Positions 1 through 8,697 of a stretch of 64,000 nt of DNA are shown here, piece after piece. Position numbers and translations under genes: made by a program. Origin of the DNA: Pseudomonadota bacterium (GTDB taxonomy: Bacteria; Pseudomonadota; Gammaproteobacteria; Steroidobacterales; Steroidobacteraceae); NCBI GenBank assembly GCA_018240525.1, contig JAFEFN010000014.1, forward strand, positions 172,487-236,486. Direction: 5' to 3'. Under the pieces are notes generated by a model that did not search any database, was not told the origin of the DNA, and saw only the letters and a program-made list of their open reading frames with translations. The number at the start of each line of letters is the position of its first letter. The first letter of the stretch is position 1.

Positions 1-1
1 C

Positions 2-982
2 AGCGCCGGGGTGTTCATCGAGCTGATTGCCGCCTGCATGATCGCCATCATCCTGGCACTGCACGTGAAGCGGGGCCCCGCCGTGTTCTTCTCGACACAC
101 GGTTACGGGTCTGGCGCGAGCGGCGGCTTCCTGGGCGCCTTCCTGGTGGCCTCGCTGGCCTCCGGCTACGTGATGTATGGGTTCGACACGGCCAGCTCCC
201 TCGGGGAGGAAACGCTGGAGCCGCGGCGCACCGCGCCCGTTGCGATCCTGCGCGCCATCCTCGCCTCCTTCGTCATCGGGGGCGCCATTCTCGTATTCGC
301 CGTGATGTCCGCACCCGACCTGAAGGACCCGCAGATCGCGAGCAGCAGCGGCGGCCTGCAGTACATCGTCGAGCAGGCCATGTGGGGCCCGCTCGGGAAA
401 GTGTTCCTGGGCTGCATCGTCGTGGCGGTGACCGTCTGTGCGCTTGCGGTGCACACGGCCACCATCCGCCTGACCTTCGCGATGGCACGCGACAATGCCC
501 TCCCGTTCGGGCACTGGCTGGCCCACGTCAACCCGGCCACCCAGACGCCCATCGTTCCGGCCATCGTGATCGGTGTCATCGCCGTCATGTTCCTGCTGAT
601 GAATATCGGCCAGCCGCAGATCTTCACGGTGCTGACCTCGATCGCGGTGATCATGATCTACCTTGCCTACCTGATGGTGACCGGTCCGCTGCTGATGAAG
701 CGCCTGCGCCAGTCCTGGCCCCCGGCCGACCTTGCGCAGGGCGGCTACTTCACGATGGGCAGGTGGGGACTGGCCGTCAACCTGGTCGCCGTCATCTGGG
801 GGGGCGGCATGGCGCTCAACCTCGCCTGGCCGCGCGCCGCGGTGTACGGCACGCCCTGGTACAACACCTGGGGGGCGTTCGTCTACACCGGCGCGATACT
901 GGGCGCGGGCCTGCTGTGGTACGGCCTCAGGGGACGGCATTTCATCGGCACGCTGGCGGCCCACTCCGCCGCGGCGCCGTGA
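2..982 (+). CDS. APC-superfamily amino-acid permease, C-terminal part (cut by window edge)
   Basis: The reading frame is open from the first bases of the window, so the true start lies to the left. About 326 residues are visible. They form alternating hydrophobic segments typical of the second half of an amino acid-polyamine-organocation permease, including a stretch with a GFDTASSLGEET motif and a long cytoplasmic-type loop before the last helices. The GFDTA.SLGEET motif is typical of amino-acid/polyamine permeases of the APC family. The likely role is proton- or sodium-coupled uptake of an amino acid or amine across the inner membrane; the substrate cannot be told. The gene ends with TGA and faces the convergent cupin gene. 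Confidence 0.82.
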   Translation, partial: SAGVFIELIAACMIAIILALHVKRGPAVFFSTHGYGSGASGGFLGAFLVASLASGYVMYGFDTASSLGEETLEPRRTAPVAILRAILASFVIGGAILVFAVMSAPDLKDPQIASSSGGLQYIVEQAMWGPLGKVFLGCIVVAVTVCALAVHTATIRLTFAMARDNALPFGHWLAHVNPATQTPIVPAIVIGVIAVMFLLMNIGQPQIFTVLTSIAVIMIYLAYLMVTGPLLMKRLRQSWPPADLAQGGYFTMGRWGLAVNLVAVIWGGGMALNLAWPRAAVYGTPWYNTWGAFVYTGAILGAGLLWYGLRGRHFIGTLAAHSAAAP

Positions 983-1027
983 CCACCGGCGACGCGCCGG
1001 CGTGCGGCCCGCGGCGCCGCGCGGGAT

Positions 1028-1528
1028 CTATTTCTGGGGCACCGGCGTCGTCTTCTGGTGCCCGAAGAATTTCTTCGCTTCACCCCCCGGGGTCCACAGC
1101 ACCAGCAGCTTGACCTCCCCGCTCTTGGGGACGACGTGGCGAACGGAGTCTTCGGGCCTGACGATCCCCACCATGCCGGGCGTCAGCATGTGCATTTCAC
1201 CGTTCACTTCGTGGCCCAGCGTTCCGGAAAGGACGTAGAGGATCTCGATGGAACCGTGGTGATGGGCGCCAACCACCTCGCCTGCCGGAAGCGTCAGTTC
1301 CGCCATCTCCAGCTCATTGCCGCCCAGGTTTGACTGATCCAGCAGGAGCTTCCACTTCTCCACCCCGCCACTCGCCGCGGCCTCCTGAAACTCCACGAGC
1401 CCCGAGGTCGCATAGGAGTGGCTCTTCGTCGGCGCCGCCTTGTCCTGCGCCATCGCGGGGTGAGCGACGCCTGCCAGCAAGACCAGCGCACAGAGCGCCG
1501 ACAGGGACCGTGCAGGATCTTGTTTCAT
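1028..1528 (-). CDS. Exported single-domain cupin protein
   Basis: The product is 166 residues long. It begins with a Sec signal peptide: basic start, hydrophobic core around residues 9-22, likely cleavage after AMA near residue 27. The rest is one cupin barrel. Cupin motif 1 is seen as a GAHHHGSIE...G stretch, which supplies the metal-binding histidines and glutamate, and motif 2 ends in a histidine (SVRHVV). The function is unknown; small periplasmic cupins can be metal-dependent dioxygenases, isomerases or binding proteins. Its ATG overlaps the TGA of the upstream GFA-like gene (ATGA), so the two are probably translated together. Confidence 0.8.
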   Translation of the reverse strand: MKQDPARSLSALCALVLLAGVAHPAMAQDKAAPTKSHSYATSGLVEFQEAAASGGVEKWKLLLDQSNLGGNELEMAELTLPAGEVVGAHHHGSIEILYVLSGTLGHEVNGEMHMLTPGMVGIVRPEDSVRHVVPKSGEVKLLVLWTPGGEAKKFFGHQKTTPVPQK

Positions 1529-1962
1529 GGGGTTCTCCCGGTCTCGACGAATTGGACCTCTGCAATCCAGCCTCTCTTGCGGCGCGCCAGCCGCGCCGTT
1601 TCGGTCTCCTCCTCGAAGGTGACCGAGCCGGCCCGCAAGAGCGACTTCGCGACGTTCTCGAATGCGTTGACGCTCACCACCGCATACAGCCGGTTCTCGA
1701 TTTCACTCGTGACCACCGGGACGGCGCCGCAGCGGGAGCAGACGTGGAACACGGCCGTGCGTGTCCCGAAGGAATACCGCGAAACCCCGTCCGGATCGCG
1801 CACCTGCACCTGCAGCGACCCGGAAGGATGGGAGGTCCACACCCCGCCGTGCTTGGTGCAGAAGGAGCACGTGCAGGCGCGGGCGGGAATCTCCACCGGC
1901 TCCGGTTCCCACACGAGTGCGAAGCAGATATTGCGACAGTGGCAGCTACCCTTGATGAGCAT
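1525..1962 (-). CDS. GFA / CENP-V family zinc protein
   Basis: The product is 145 residues with the cysteine pattern of the glutathione-dependent formaldehyde-activating (GFA) family. It has a CHC pair near the N terminus (GSCHCRNI), a CTCSFC cluster with KHGG after it, and a CSRCG pair further on. These cysteines bind zinc in the family. Many members are annotated as S-hydroxymethylglutathione synthase, but few have a proven activity, so an aldehyde or thiol-adduct role is only an inference. It is the first gene of a two-gene unit with the exported cupin. Confidence 0.85.
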   Translation of the reverse strand: MLIKGSCHCRNICFALVWEPEPVEIPARACTCSFCTKHGGVWTSHPSGSLQVQVRDPDGVSRYSFGTRTAVFHVCSRCGAVPVVTSEIENRLYAVVSVNAFENVAKSLLRAGSVTFEEETETARLARRKRGWIAEVQFVETGRTP

Positions 1963-2064
1963 GCACAGGCTCCCTGCGTTGCGTGGACTTCAGGCAGCGG
2001 GATGGCGCGCGCCGCCATTGGCGATGCCCGTCTTGGTCGTGCGGGCGCCGCCGCCGGCGCGCCG

Positions 2065-2280
2065 TCAGAGCTTCTTCTTCAGGCCGAAGGCCAAGAGCAC
2101 CGCCCCGGCGCCGATCGCGACGCCGCCCACCCATCCGGGGACCGTGCGCTGCTGCTGCACGCGGGCCTCCAGGTCACCCAGCTTGAACACGCTCTGCTCG
2201 CTCGAATAGCTCGGCGGGCGAAAGACCATCCATGCACCTACGGCAACCAGGATTGCGGCCACAACAGGCAACATGCGCAT
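2065..2280 (-). CDS. Small two-helix membrane protein (DUF3185-like)
   Basis: A 71-residue protein with one hydrophobic helix at residues 3-19, a short polar loop, and a second helix at about 48-66 ending in LKKKL. Its length, the N-terminal helix and the GWVGGVAIGAGAVLL-type second helix fit the DUF3185 family of small inner-membrane proteins. Nothing in the sequence indicates a function. It sits alone between the GFA gene and the class II aldolase gene, both on the same strand. Confidence 0.7.
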   Translation of the reverse strand: MRMLPVVAAILVAVGAWMVFRPPSYSSEQSVFKLGDLEARVQQQRTVPGWVGGVAIGAGAVLLAFGLKKKL

Positions 2281-2347
2281 GCTTACTTCCCCTCAACCTT
2301 CACCCGTAATGCACGTGTATAGCGTGCGGCTGCGCGCGTGTCACCCG

Positions 2348-3145
2348 TCAGTCCCGGTAAGAGGGATCCGCGGCATCGACCGCCCTCACCAACGCGTCGA
2401 ATACCGCCCGGCACACCTTGGGCTGGTCCCCGCCCGCCTCCACGCTCGTGCGCGCGCGCACTTCCTCGGACAGGCGCCGCGTATCGCCCGCCGCCGCCGC
2501 GGCAATCTGGATGTCACAGGCGCGCTGCAGGGTCCACAGCCACATGAACGCCTCCTCCACGGACTCCCCCCACGTCAGCAGGCCATGGTTGCGCAGGATC
2601 ACCACGCGCTTGTCGCCGATGCTCGCCAGCATGCGGGAGCGCTCATCGGGGTTGACCGTGACACCCTCGAAATCGTGGTACGCGACACGCCCGTAGAGTT
2701 GCGCGCCATAGAACGTATCGTGGGATAACCCGCTCGACAGGCTGGCGACAGCGCTCCCGGTCGTCGTATGGGTGTGCATCACGCAGTGCGCGGCGGGCAC
2801 GTGACCATGGATGGCGCTGTGCGTCACGAAGCCCGCGAGATTCACCGGGTACTCGGTCGGCCGCACGGGCCGGCCCTCGAGGTCGATGGCCACCAGCCTC
2901 GAGGCGGTGATCTCGCTGTAATGGAGTCCGAACGGGTTGATCAGAAAGATCGTCTCGGGACCCGGGACACGCAGCGTGATGTGATTGAAGATCAGCTCGG
3001 TCCAACCGAGGTGGGCGAAGATCCGGTAGCAGGCCGCGAGACGCACGCGCGCTTCCTGTTCCGCCGCGGAGACTGGTACCGCCTCGCGGCCCACGCGGGG
3101 CGCCTGGTCCAGGTACAGGCCTTTGGCCTTCGCAGTGGGGTTCAT
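2348..3145 (-). CDS. Class II aldolase / adducin family protein
   Basis: The 265-residue product covers a complete class II aldolase/adducin domain. Zinc-ligand histidines appear at H124 and H126 in a VMHTHT motif and at H187 in RNHGLL. Relatives act as L-fuculose- or ribulose-phosphate aldolases and epimerases. This subgroup, with a long N-terminal arm and no phosphate-binding hallmark that I can pick out, is usually annotated only at family level. No sugar-catabolic genes lie nearby, so the substrate is unknown. It is preceded by about 235 bases without a gene after the end of fusA. Confidence 0.85.
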   Translation of the reverse strand: MNPTAKAKGLYLDQAPRVGREAVPVSAAEQEARVRLAACYRIFAHLGWTELIFNHITLRVPGPETIFLINPFGLHYSEITASRLVAIDLEGRPVRPTEYPVNLAGFVTHSAIHGHVPAAHCVMHTHTTTGSAVASLSSGLSHDTFYGAQLYGRVAYHDFEGVTVNPDERSRMLASIGDKRVVILRNHGLLTWGESVEEAFMWLWTLQRACDIQIAAAAAGDTRRLSEEVRARTSVEAGGDQPKVCRAVFDALVRAVDAADPSYRD

Positions 3146-3342
3146 GCCAGGTGCCTCAGGGTGGGGTGGCGCCGCGTCGCCGGCTGCCGGTTATCCGGGT
3201 CGCCAAGCGTAACAGCGCCCCTCCGAACGGGGCACCCTCGCGAGGAAAAAACGCGGACCGGGCATTCCGGGCCGATTCCGGGCCGAACGGCCGCGACGGC
3301 GCGCCACCAATGAGGCAGCCACAACCCAGCGCAACGTCCGCG

Positions 3343-3360
3343 GGGGCCTGCGGCGGCCCC
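3343..3360 (-). terminator. Possible GC-rich hairpin after fusA
   Basis: A 6-bp perfect inverted repeat, GGGGCC/GGCCCC with a six-base loop, lies about 20 bases past the fusA stop codon. There is no T-run after it, so intrinsic termination is uncertain. Confidence 0.25.
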
Positions 3361-3380
3361 GCTCGCCGCGGTCGGCGCTC

Positions 3381-5537
3381 TTAGGCCCTGGCGGCCAGCT
3401 TCGCCTCGGTGACGGAGGCAATCACCTCGTCGGCGACGTTCTTCGGCACCGGCTCGTAGTGCGAGAACTCCATGGTGTAGGACGCGCGACCGCTGGTCAT
3501 GGAGCGCAGCTGGCCGATGTAGCCGAACATCTCCGACAGTGGCACGGTCGCAACAACCGCGATGTTGGCACCGCGCTCGAGCTGGTCCTGGATCATGCCT
3601 CGGCGGCGGTTCATGTCGCCGATGACATCGCCCAGGTAGTCGCCCGGAGTCACCGTCTCGACCTTCATGACCGGCTCGAGCAGGATCGGGCCGGCCTTGC
3701 GGACCGCTTCACGGAAGCATGCCTTCGCCGCGATCTCGAACGTCAGCGCGTTCGAGTCGACGTCGTGGTAGCTGCCGTCCGTCAGGGTGGCGCGGAAGTC
3801 CACGGTCGGGAAGTGCGCAAGGACGCCGTCTTCCTTCTGGATCTTGAGACCCTTCTCCACCGCCGGCACGTACTCGCGCGGCACCGAGCCGCCCGAGGTC
3901 GCATCGACGAACTCGAAGCCCTTGCTGCGCTCGAGCGGCTCGAACGTGATCCACACCTCGGCAAACTGCCCCGAGCCGCCGGTTTGCTTCTTGTGCACGT
4001 ACTGCTCGTCGATCTTGCGCGTGATGGTCTCGCGATAGGCAACCTGGGGCTCGCCCATGATCCCCTCGACGTTGAACTCCGTGCGCATGCGATCGAGCGT
4101 GACCTCGAGGTGCAGCTCGCCCATGCCACGCAGGATCGTCTGCCCCGTCTCGCGATCGGTCTCCAGGTGCAGCGAAGGATCGGCACGCACCATCTTGCCG
4201 AGCGCGGCGCCGAACTTCTCCTGGTCGGCCTTGACCTTCGGCTTCACCGACACGCTGATCACCGGGTCCGGGAAGCGCATGCGCTCGAGGATCACCGGGT
4301 TGTCGGCATCACACAGCGTGTCGCCGGTCTCCGTTTCCTGCATCGAGACGAGCGCGATGATGTCGCCGGCGCGTGCCTCGTCGATCGGATTCGCCTCCTT
4401 GGCGAACATCTCGACCATGCGGCCGATCTTCTCGCGCTTGCCGCGGGTGGTGTTCTCCACCGAGGCGCCGCGGGTGAGCACGCCGGAGTACACACGCACG
4501 AAGGTGAGCGCGCCGTAGGCATCGTTGATGACCTTGAACGCCAGGCCGCTGAACGGCTCGTCGTCCGAGCACTTCCGCTCGCCGACGATGTTGCCGTCTT
4601 CGTCCAGTGTCTTGATGGCCGGAACGTCGGTGGGCGCCGGCATGTAGTCGACCACGGCATCGAGCACCTGCTGGACGCCCTTGTTCTTGTATGAGGAGCC
4701 GCACAGCACGGGATTGAAGGCGCCGGTGACGGTGCCCTTGCGCAGGCACTTGCGCAGCACTTCCGCCGAGGGGGCGTGGCCATCCTCGAGATACTTGTGC
4801 ATGGCCTCGTCGTCCATCTCGAGGCAGGTGTCAACGAGCTCCGTACGGTACTTCTCCACGTCCGCGAGGATCGCGCGGTCGGTCGGCACGTGGATGCCCA
4901 GCTTGTCGGCCAGATCCGGGGTCACCTCGAGCGTCTGCCACTCGGCATCCTTGTCATCGGACTCCCACACGAGGGCCTTCATCTCGACGAGGTCGACCAT
5001 CCCCTTGAAGTTGTCCTCGGAGCCGATCGGGATCTGGATCGGCAGCGGGCGCGCCCCGAGGCGCTTGCGGATCATGTCCACGCAGCGGGTGAAGTTGGCA
5101 CCGCTGCGGTCCATCTTGTTGACGTAGCAGATGCGCGGCACGTTGTAGTTGTCGGCCAGGCGCCAGTTGGTCTCCGACTGCGGCTCCACGCCCGCCACGC
5201 CGTCGAACACCACCACGGCCCCGTCGAGCACGCGCAGCGAGCGGTTCACCTCGATGGTGAAGTCGACGTGCCCCGGGGTGTCGATCAGATTGATCTTCTT
5301 CTCGCGCCAGAAGCAGGACACCGCCGCGCTCTGGATCGTGATGCCGCGCTTCTGCTCCTGCTCCAGGTAGTCCGTCGTCGTCGACGTCTTCAGGTCCTTG
5401 GTGTCATGGATGTCGATGATCGTGTGCTTGCGGCCGGTGTAATAAAGAATGCGCTCCGTCGTGGTCGTCTTGCCGGCATCCACGTGGGCGATGATGCCGA
5501 TGTTTCGAATGTCAGAAAGAGCGGTAGTACGGGCCAT
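3381..5537 (-). CDS. fusA: Translation elongation factor G
   Basis: EF-G drives the GTP-dependent translocation step on the ribosome. The 718-residue product is full length. GTPase motifs are intact: AHVDAGKT at 17-24, the RGITI switch at 64-68, DTPGH at 86-90 and NKMD at 140-143. Domains II to V follow, with the conserved C-terminal domain IV/V sequence running to the end. In most proteobacteria fusA sits between rpsG and tuf in the str operon. Here it stands alone, with no ribosomal or tuf gene beside it, and has a leader of several hundred bases with two stem-loops. It could be the only copy, displaced, or a second EF-G paralogue. Confidence 0.96.
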   Translation of the reverse strand: MARTTALSDIRNIGIIAHVDAGKTTTTERILYYTGRKHTIIDIHDTKDLKTSTTTDYLEQEQKRGITIQSAAVSCFWREKKINLIDTPGHVDFTIEVNRSLRVLDGAVVVFDGVAGVEPQSETNWRLADNYNVPRICYVNKMDRSGANFTRCVDMIRKRLGARPLPIQIPIGSEDNFKGMVDLVEMKALVWESDDKDAEWQTLEVTPDLADKLGIHVPTDRAILADVEKYRTELVDTCLEMDDEAMHKYLEDGHAPSAEVLRKCLRKGTVTGAFNPVLCGSSYKNKGVQQVLDAVVDYMPAPTDVPAIKTLDEDGNIVGERKCSDDEPFSGLAFKVINDAYGALTFVRVYSGVLTRGASVENTTRGKREKIGRMVEMFAKEANPIDEARAGDIIALVSMQETETGDTLCDADNPVILERMRFPDPVISVSVKPKVKADQEKFGAALGKMVRADPSLHLETDRETGQTILRGMGELHLEVTLDRMRTEFNVEGIMGEPQVAYRETITRKIDEQYVHKKQTGGSGQFAEVWITFEPLERSKGFEFVDATSGGSVPREYVPAVEKGLKIQKEDGVLAHFPTVDFRATLTDGSYHDVDSNALTFEIAAKACFREAVRKAGPILLEPVMKVETVTPGDYLGDVIGDMNRRRGMIQDQLERGANIAVVATVPLSEMFGYIGQLRSMTSGRASYTMEFSHYEPVPKNVADEVIASVTEAKLAARA

Positions 5538-5803
5538 GGCAAGTTTCCGTTTCGGTTATCCGGTCCACACTGTCGAGCAGGGCGCACGCGTGCGGCCCCG
5601 CTCACTCATACAACATGATCTGCGCTGGTCGCAGCGCCTACCTCGGTCCCATGCCTGGCGCTGGCAGATCCGGGAACCGAGGGCAGAAGGGGCCGGCATC
5701 GTATAGAGATGGCCCGAGAACTTCAATGCGGTGAGTGCCCGCGCTCCTGGCCTGGAACTGGCCGCATAAGTGATTGATTGCCAAGAAGATCGCCGATTCG
5801 CGA

Positions 5804-5819
5804 GAGGCGAGTCCGCCTC
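5804..5819 (-). other. Stem-loop in the fusA leader (distal)
   Basis: GAGGCG and CGCCTC form a perfect 6-bp stem around a four-base loop. It lies immediately next to a second hairpin, in the untranslated region upstream of fusA. Confidence 0.4.
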
Positions 5820-5829
5820 GAAGGTGCCC

Positions 5830-5850
5830 CAGCCTCTCACTCGGAGGCTG
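5830..5850 (-). other. Stem-loop in the fusA leader (proximal to AT-rich island)
   Basis: CAGCCTC and GAGGCTG form a perfect 7-bp stem with a seven-base loop. There is no T-run on either side, so a terminator is unlikely; a leader structure is possible. Confidence 0.4.
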
Positions 5851-6049
5851 ATGAAAACAGCATAACCTTCTAATTATTATAGAGTATTTGGCTCGTAACC
5901 CCCGGAGGGTCGCGAGGCATAAGTGACCGGCTGCATCGGACGAAGCAGTCGCGTGACCGCCCGCGCCAGCCTCACTCCGGTCGCGCCGGTGCATCGGCCG
6001 CGCCCGCCGGCCGCGCGCAGCCGGTCCTCCGCGGATCGGCCCATCCGCC

Positions 6050-7066
6050 CTAGGCCTGACACACCCGGTTGCGCCCGGTGCCCTTGGCCCGGTACAGGGC
6101 ATCGTCCGCCCGCCGGAGCATCGTCTCCAGGGAGTCCCCGGGGCCGGCAGCGGCAAGCCCGGCCGAAACCGTGACCTCACCGACCAACTCGCCGCTGGTA
6201 ATGGAGCGCAGCCTTGCGTGGGCGATCAGCCCGCGAATCTGCTCGGCCAGTGCCAGCGCACCCCCGGGTGTGGCGCGAACCAGCAGCACGGCAAATTCCT
6301 CACCCCCCAGGCGGGCGGCAATGTCGCGACCCTTGATGTTGGATTGCAGGACCTGCGCGACGCTGCGCAGCACCTTGTCGCCCAGCAGATGACCCCAGGT
6401 GTCGTTGACCTTCTTGAAGTGATCCACATCGAACAACAGCAGGGCAGCGCCGACAAGGCCCCCGGCCTCCTCCTCGATTTCCTTGACCGCCTTCTCAAAC
6501 GCGCGCCGGTTCTTCAAGCCCGTCAGCGGGTCCACGCTCGCTTCAGCCTGCGCCACGTTGAGCGCGTGCCGCAGTTCGCCCACCTCCTGCGCGCGGCTCT
6601 CGAGCTTCTTGACGACCACCTGCGTCAGCGTGTGCACACGCTGGCTCTCGGACAGCAGGTCCGCTACCACCGCGTGGATACCCTCGAGACTCTCCGCGCT
6701 TTTCAGGCGACCCTGGTTGAGCTCAAGAGACCGCTCGAACTGACCGGTGTGATCGGTTGCCTGGGCGGTTACCTCGGACACGCCTTCGAGAAGCTTCAAC
6801 AGCTGCTGCTGCAGCGCCTGCAGCGATTTCATGTCGCGGGCGACGATGTGCCGATCGTACAGCGCGAAGACATCCTCGTCCGACAGCGCCTGGCCCGAAC
6901 CCAGGCGGGACGCAAGTTGCTCGCTGAGTTGCGGATTGATACCCGCCAGGTGCTCGTACCAGAGCGTATAACTCAGCGGGTGGAATCCGGCGAGTTGCTG
7001 CGCCATCAAAGGCAATGCCAGTCGCAGAAGCTCTGCGCTCTTTTCACGCGACTCCAAATACCGCAT
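6050..7066 (-). CDS. GGDEF diguanylate cyclase
   Basis: Predicted to make cyclic di-GMP from two GTP. The 338-residue soluble protein has an N-terminal helical region (about 1-170) rich in coiled-coil-like heptads. A GGDEF domain follows, starting with the DPLTGLKNRR motif at about 179-188, and the active-site signature GGEEF is at 254-258. The product-inhibition I-site, normally RxxD five residues before the signature, reads KGRD (245-248), so feedback inhibition may be weakened. There is no transmembrane segment. The N-terminal part resembles the sensor region of small cytoplasmic cyclases with a helical bundle; its signal is unknown. Confidence 0.93.
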   Translation of the reverse strand: MRYLESREKSAELLRLALPLMAQQLAGFHPLSYTLWYEHLAGINPQLSEQLASRLGSGQALSDEDVFALYDRHIVARDMKSLQALQQQLLKLLEGVSEVTAQATDHTGQFERSLELNQGRLKSAESLEGIHAVVADLLSESQRVHTLTQVVVKKLESRAQEVGELRHALNVAQAEASVDPLTGLKNRRAFEKAVKEIEEEAGGLVGAALLLFDVDHFKKVNDTWGHLLGDKVLRSVAQVLQSNIKGRDIAARLGGEEFAVLLVRATPGGALALAEQIRGLIAHARLRSITSGELVGEVTVSAGLAAAGPGDSLETMLRRADDALYRAKGTGRNRVCQA

Positions 7067-7414
7067 GCGCCCCTACTCCGTGGCGACCACCAGATGACTC
7101 GCCGTGCTTGCACGCCGGAAGACTAACAAAGCCGGATGACCCCGTTGATCACTTGCAGCCCCGTGCGCGTACCGCCCCGTGGTGGCCGCCCTGCCTGTGC
7201 AGCAGTGGGATAGCTGAAGTCAACTCGACCACTGACCTTGGCGAAATGCGCCCAATGTAACACTCCCTATACTGCAGCGCCCTCTCTCACAAGCACCGGG
7301 GAGGCAGATCTCTGCGCTGTTATTCGGCGTCCGCTGCTCCCGAGTTTCGCCCGGTCGCATCGCTCCTCCGCAAAAAGGGTGATGACTCGCAGGCTGTCCC
7401 GCGCGGCCGCCAGG
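7067..7414. other. 348-base intergenic region, nothing recognised
   Basis: Lies between the start of the diguanylate cyclase and the end of the purine nucleoside permease gene. No gene, RNA or clear repeat was recognised. It should contain the cyclase promoter, but I could not pick out convincing -35 and -10 boxes. Confidence 0.4.
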
Positions 7415-8551
7415 TCACTTCGGTCGTGACCCTGGAACCGAGTCTCTGTACAGTTTCCAGTTGTTCAGCAATGCGTGAACCACCGGCGCTCCCACCAGGT
7501 AATTCGCCTCGAAGGCGGCCACCTGCCCCGCCCCCTCATTGGCGACGCTATCCACCGCCGAGACACCAGGGGGAGGCATTGTTGGATTACTGGCGGTGCG
7601 CAGCACGAGGATTCTGGAAGGATCCACCAGGCCCTGCTTCGCCGCGATGGCCATCACGCCGGCCAATGACTGGCTTTCCATGTTCGACATGACGAATTGG
7701 CCCTTCCCGCCAGTCCACAACCCGACCCAGTCGCGAGCCCACTGGGTGCGTCCCGGTCCGTGCCAATAGCGCAGGGTGCCCAAGGTCTCCCCCATCAGCA
7801 CGAAGGGCGGCCTCTGTGCGTTGGGATAACCGACCCAGGCCGCCCGGTCTTTCTTGAGTTGCGGACTGTCGGGGATACGAATGTCCTTGGTCATGTCGAA
7901 TGCCCACTGGGCCAAGCCCTGATTGAGCTGCATCGCCATGGTCAGCTTGCCGGTATCGGTGAATCCTGAGTAACTCTCGGTACCGGTCGGAAGCTTGTTG
8001 GGAGCGCTGGCGCCGATGGCAAACAAGCCGTAAGGCCAGCCCTCGGGAATCTCGCGGTCATCGAACTCACGCAAGGTGTCGCCCTGTACCACCCAGCGTG
8101 CCCAGGCAGCACTGCCTACCGAGGCAGCCCGGGGGTCCACGCCCGAGATGCCAGTGAACAACCAGTAGGTCTTTCGGAAGTCAAACCGGGGATCCACGAG
8201 CAGACTCATCAATTGCTCGCTCACCCATCCCATCATCGTGTCGGACGAGCCCCAGACGATGCCGTACAGACCCGCGGCATTTCTCTCCAGAGGGCGCAGC
8301 GCACCCCTTATGGGGATCTTCTCGGTGAACTTCTCCCGTTCAGCCCACAGCTGAAATTCCCCGGGTGCGTCACCGGTGTCCTGGCCGGGCTCGAAATTCG
8401 CCACGACGATGACCTTGATCGCGATGCGCTTGACCGGCGGCACGACGGGCACGGCGGGCTCGCTTGCGAGGCCGGCCATTGCGAAAAGCAGCGCGCCGGC
8501 CCCAATGGCCGCCAGAGCAAGTGCCGGTACCTTCCCAACCCGGGACCGCAT
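7415..8551 (-). CDS. Purine nucleoside permease (NUP family), exported
   Basis: The sequence matches the NUP purine nucleoside permease family (Pfam NUP): an N-terminal export signal followed by the family's conserved GEFQLW, GSSD and TGISGVDPR-type segments. From the ATG at 8551 the product is 378 residues; a further ATG ten codons upstream is possible. The chosen start gives a clean signal peptide with hydrophobic core at about 8-27. The protein has no multiple-helix topology, so despite the name it is probably a periplasmic nucleoside-binding or nucleoside-processing protein. It is divergent from the exported M20 hydrolase gene. Confidence 0.85.
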   Translation of the reverse strand: MRSRVGKVPALALAAIGAGALLFAMAGLASEPAVPVVPPVKRIAIKVIVVANFEPGQDTGDAPGEFQLWAEREKFTEKIPIRGALRPLERNAAGLYGIVWGSSDTMMGWVSEQLMSLLVDPRFDFRKTYWLFTGISGVDPRAASVGSAAWARWVVQGDTLREFDDREIPEGWPYGLFAIGASAPNKLPTGTESYSGFTDTGKLTMAMQLNQGLAQWAFDMTKDIRIPDSPQLKKDRAAWVGYPNAQRPPFVLMGETLGTLRYWHGPGRTQWARDWVGLWTGGKGQFVMSNMESQSLAGVMAIAAKQGLVDPSRILVLRTASNPTMPPPGVSAVDSVANEGAGQVAAFEANYLVGAPVVHALLNNWKLYRDSVPGSRPK

Positions 8552-8697
8552 GCGTCTCCCCTGCCTTGCTCTCAAGCCCATGAGGACAGGCTACGGTCAA
8601 TCATCGAGAAGTCCAAGTACTCAATTCGCTCCCTCCACTTCCGGCTGCACTTGGTGGTAGCCTCGCCGCAGACGCTACGGTCGATCTCACCTGGGAC

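Larger units (their letters stand above)
5538..6049. other. 512-base intergenic leader region upstream of fusA
   Basis: No convincing gene. The part nearest fusA is GC-rich. It contains two adjacent stem-loops (5804-5819 and 5830-5850) and then an AT-rich island (5867-5890) that includes TATAAT read on the minus strand (5876-5881). No matching -35 box is visible at normal spacing. The island is the best guess for the fusA promoter region and would give a leader of more than 300 bases. Confidence 0.4.

Noticed and set aside
245-258. An empty placeholder finding at these coordinates
   Set aside because: It carries no observation; the I-site remark belongs to the diguanylate cyclase at 6050-7066, where 245-258 are residue numbers, not bases.
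5770-5790. Possible third copy of the att-like repeat (TGATTGCCAAG)
   Set aside because: Only 11 bases agree with copy 1; flanking bases do not, so chance is likely.
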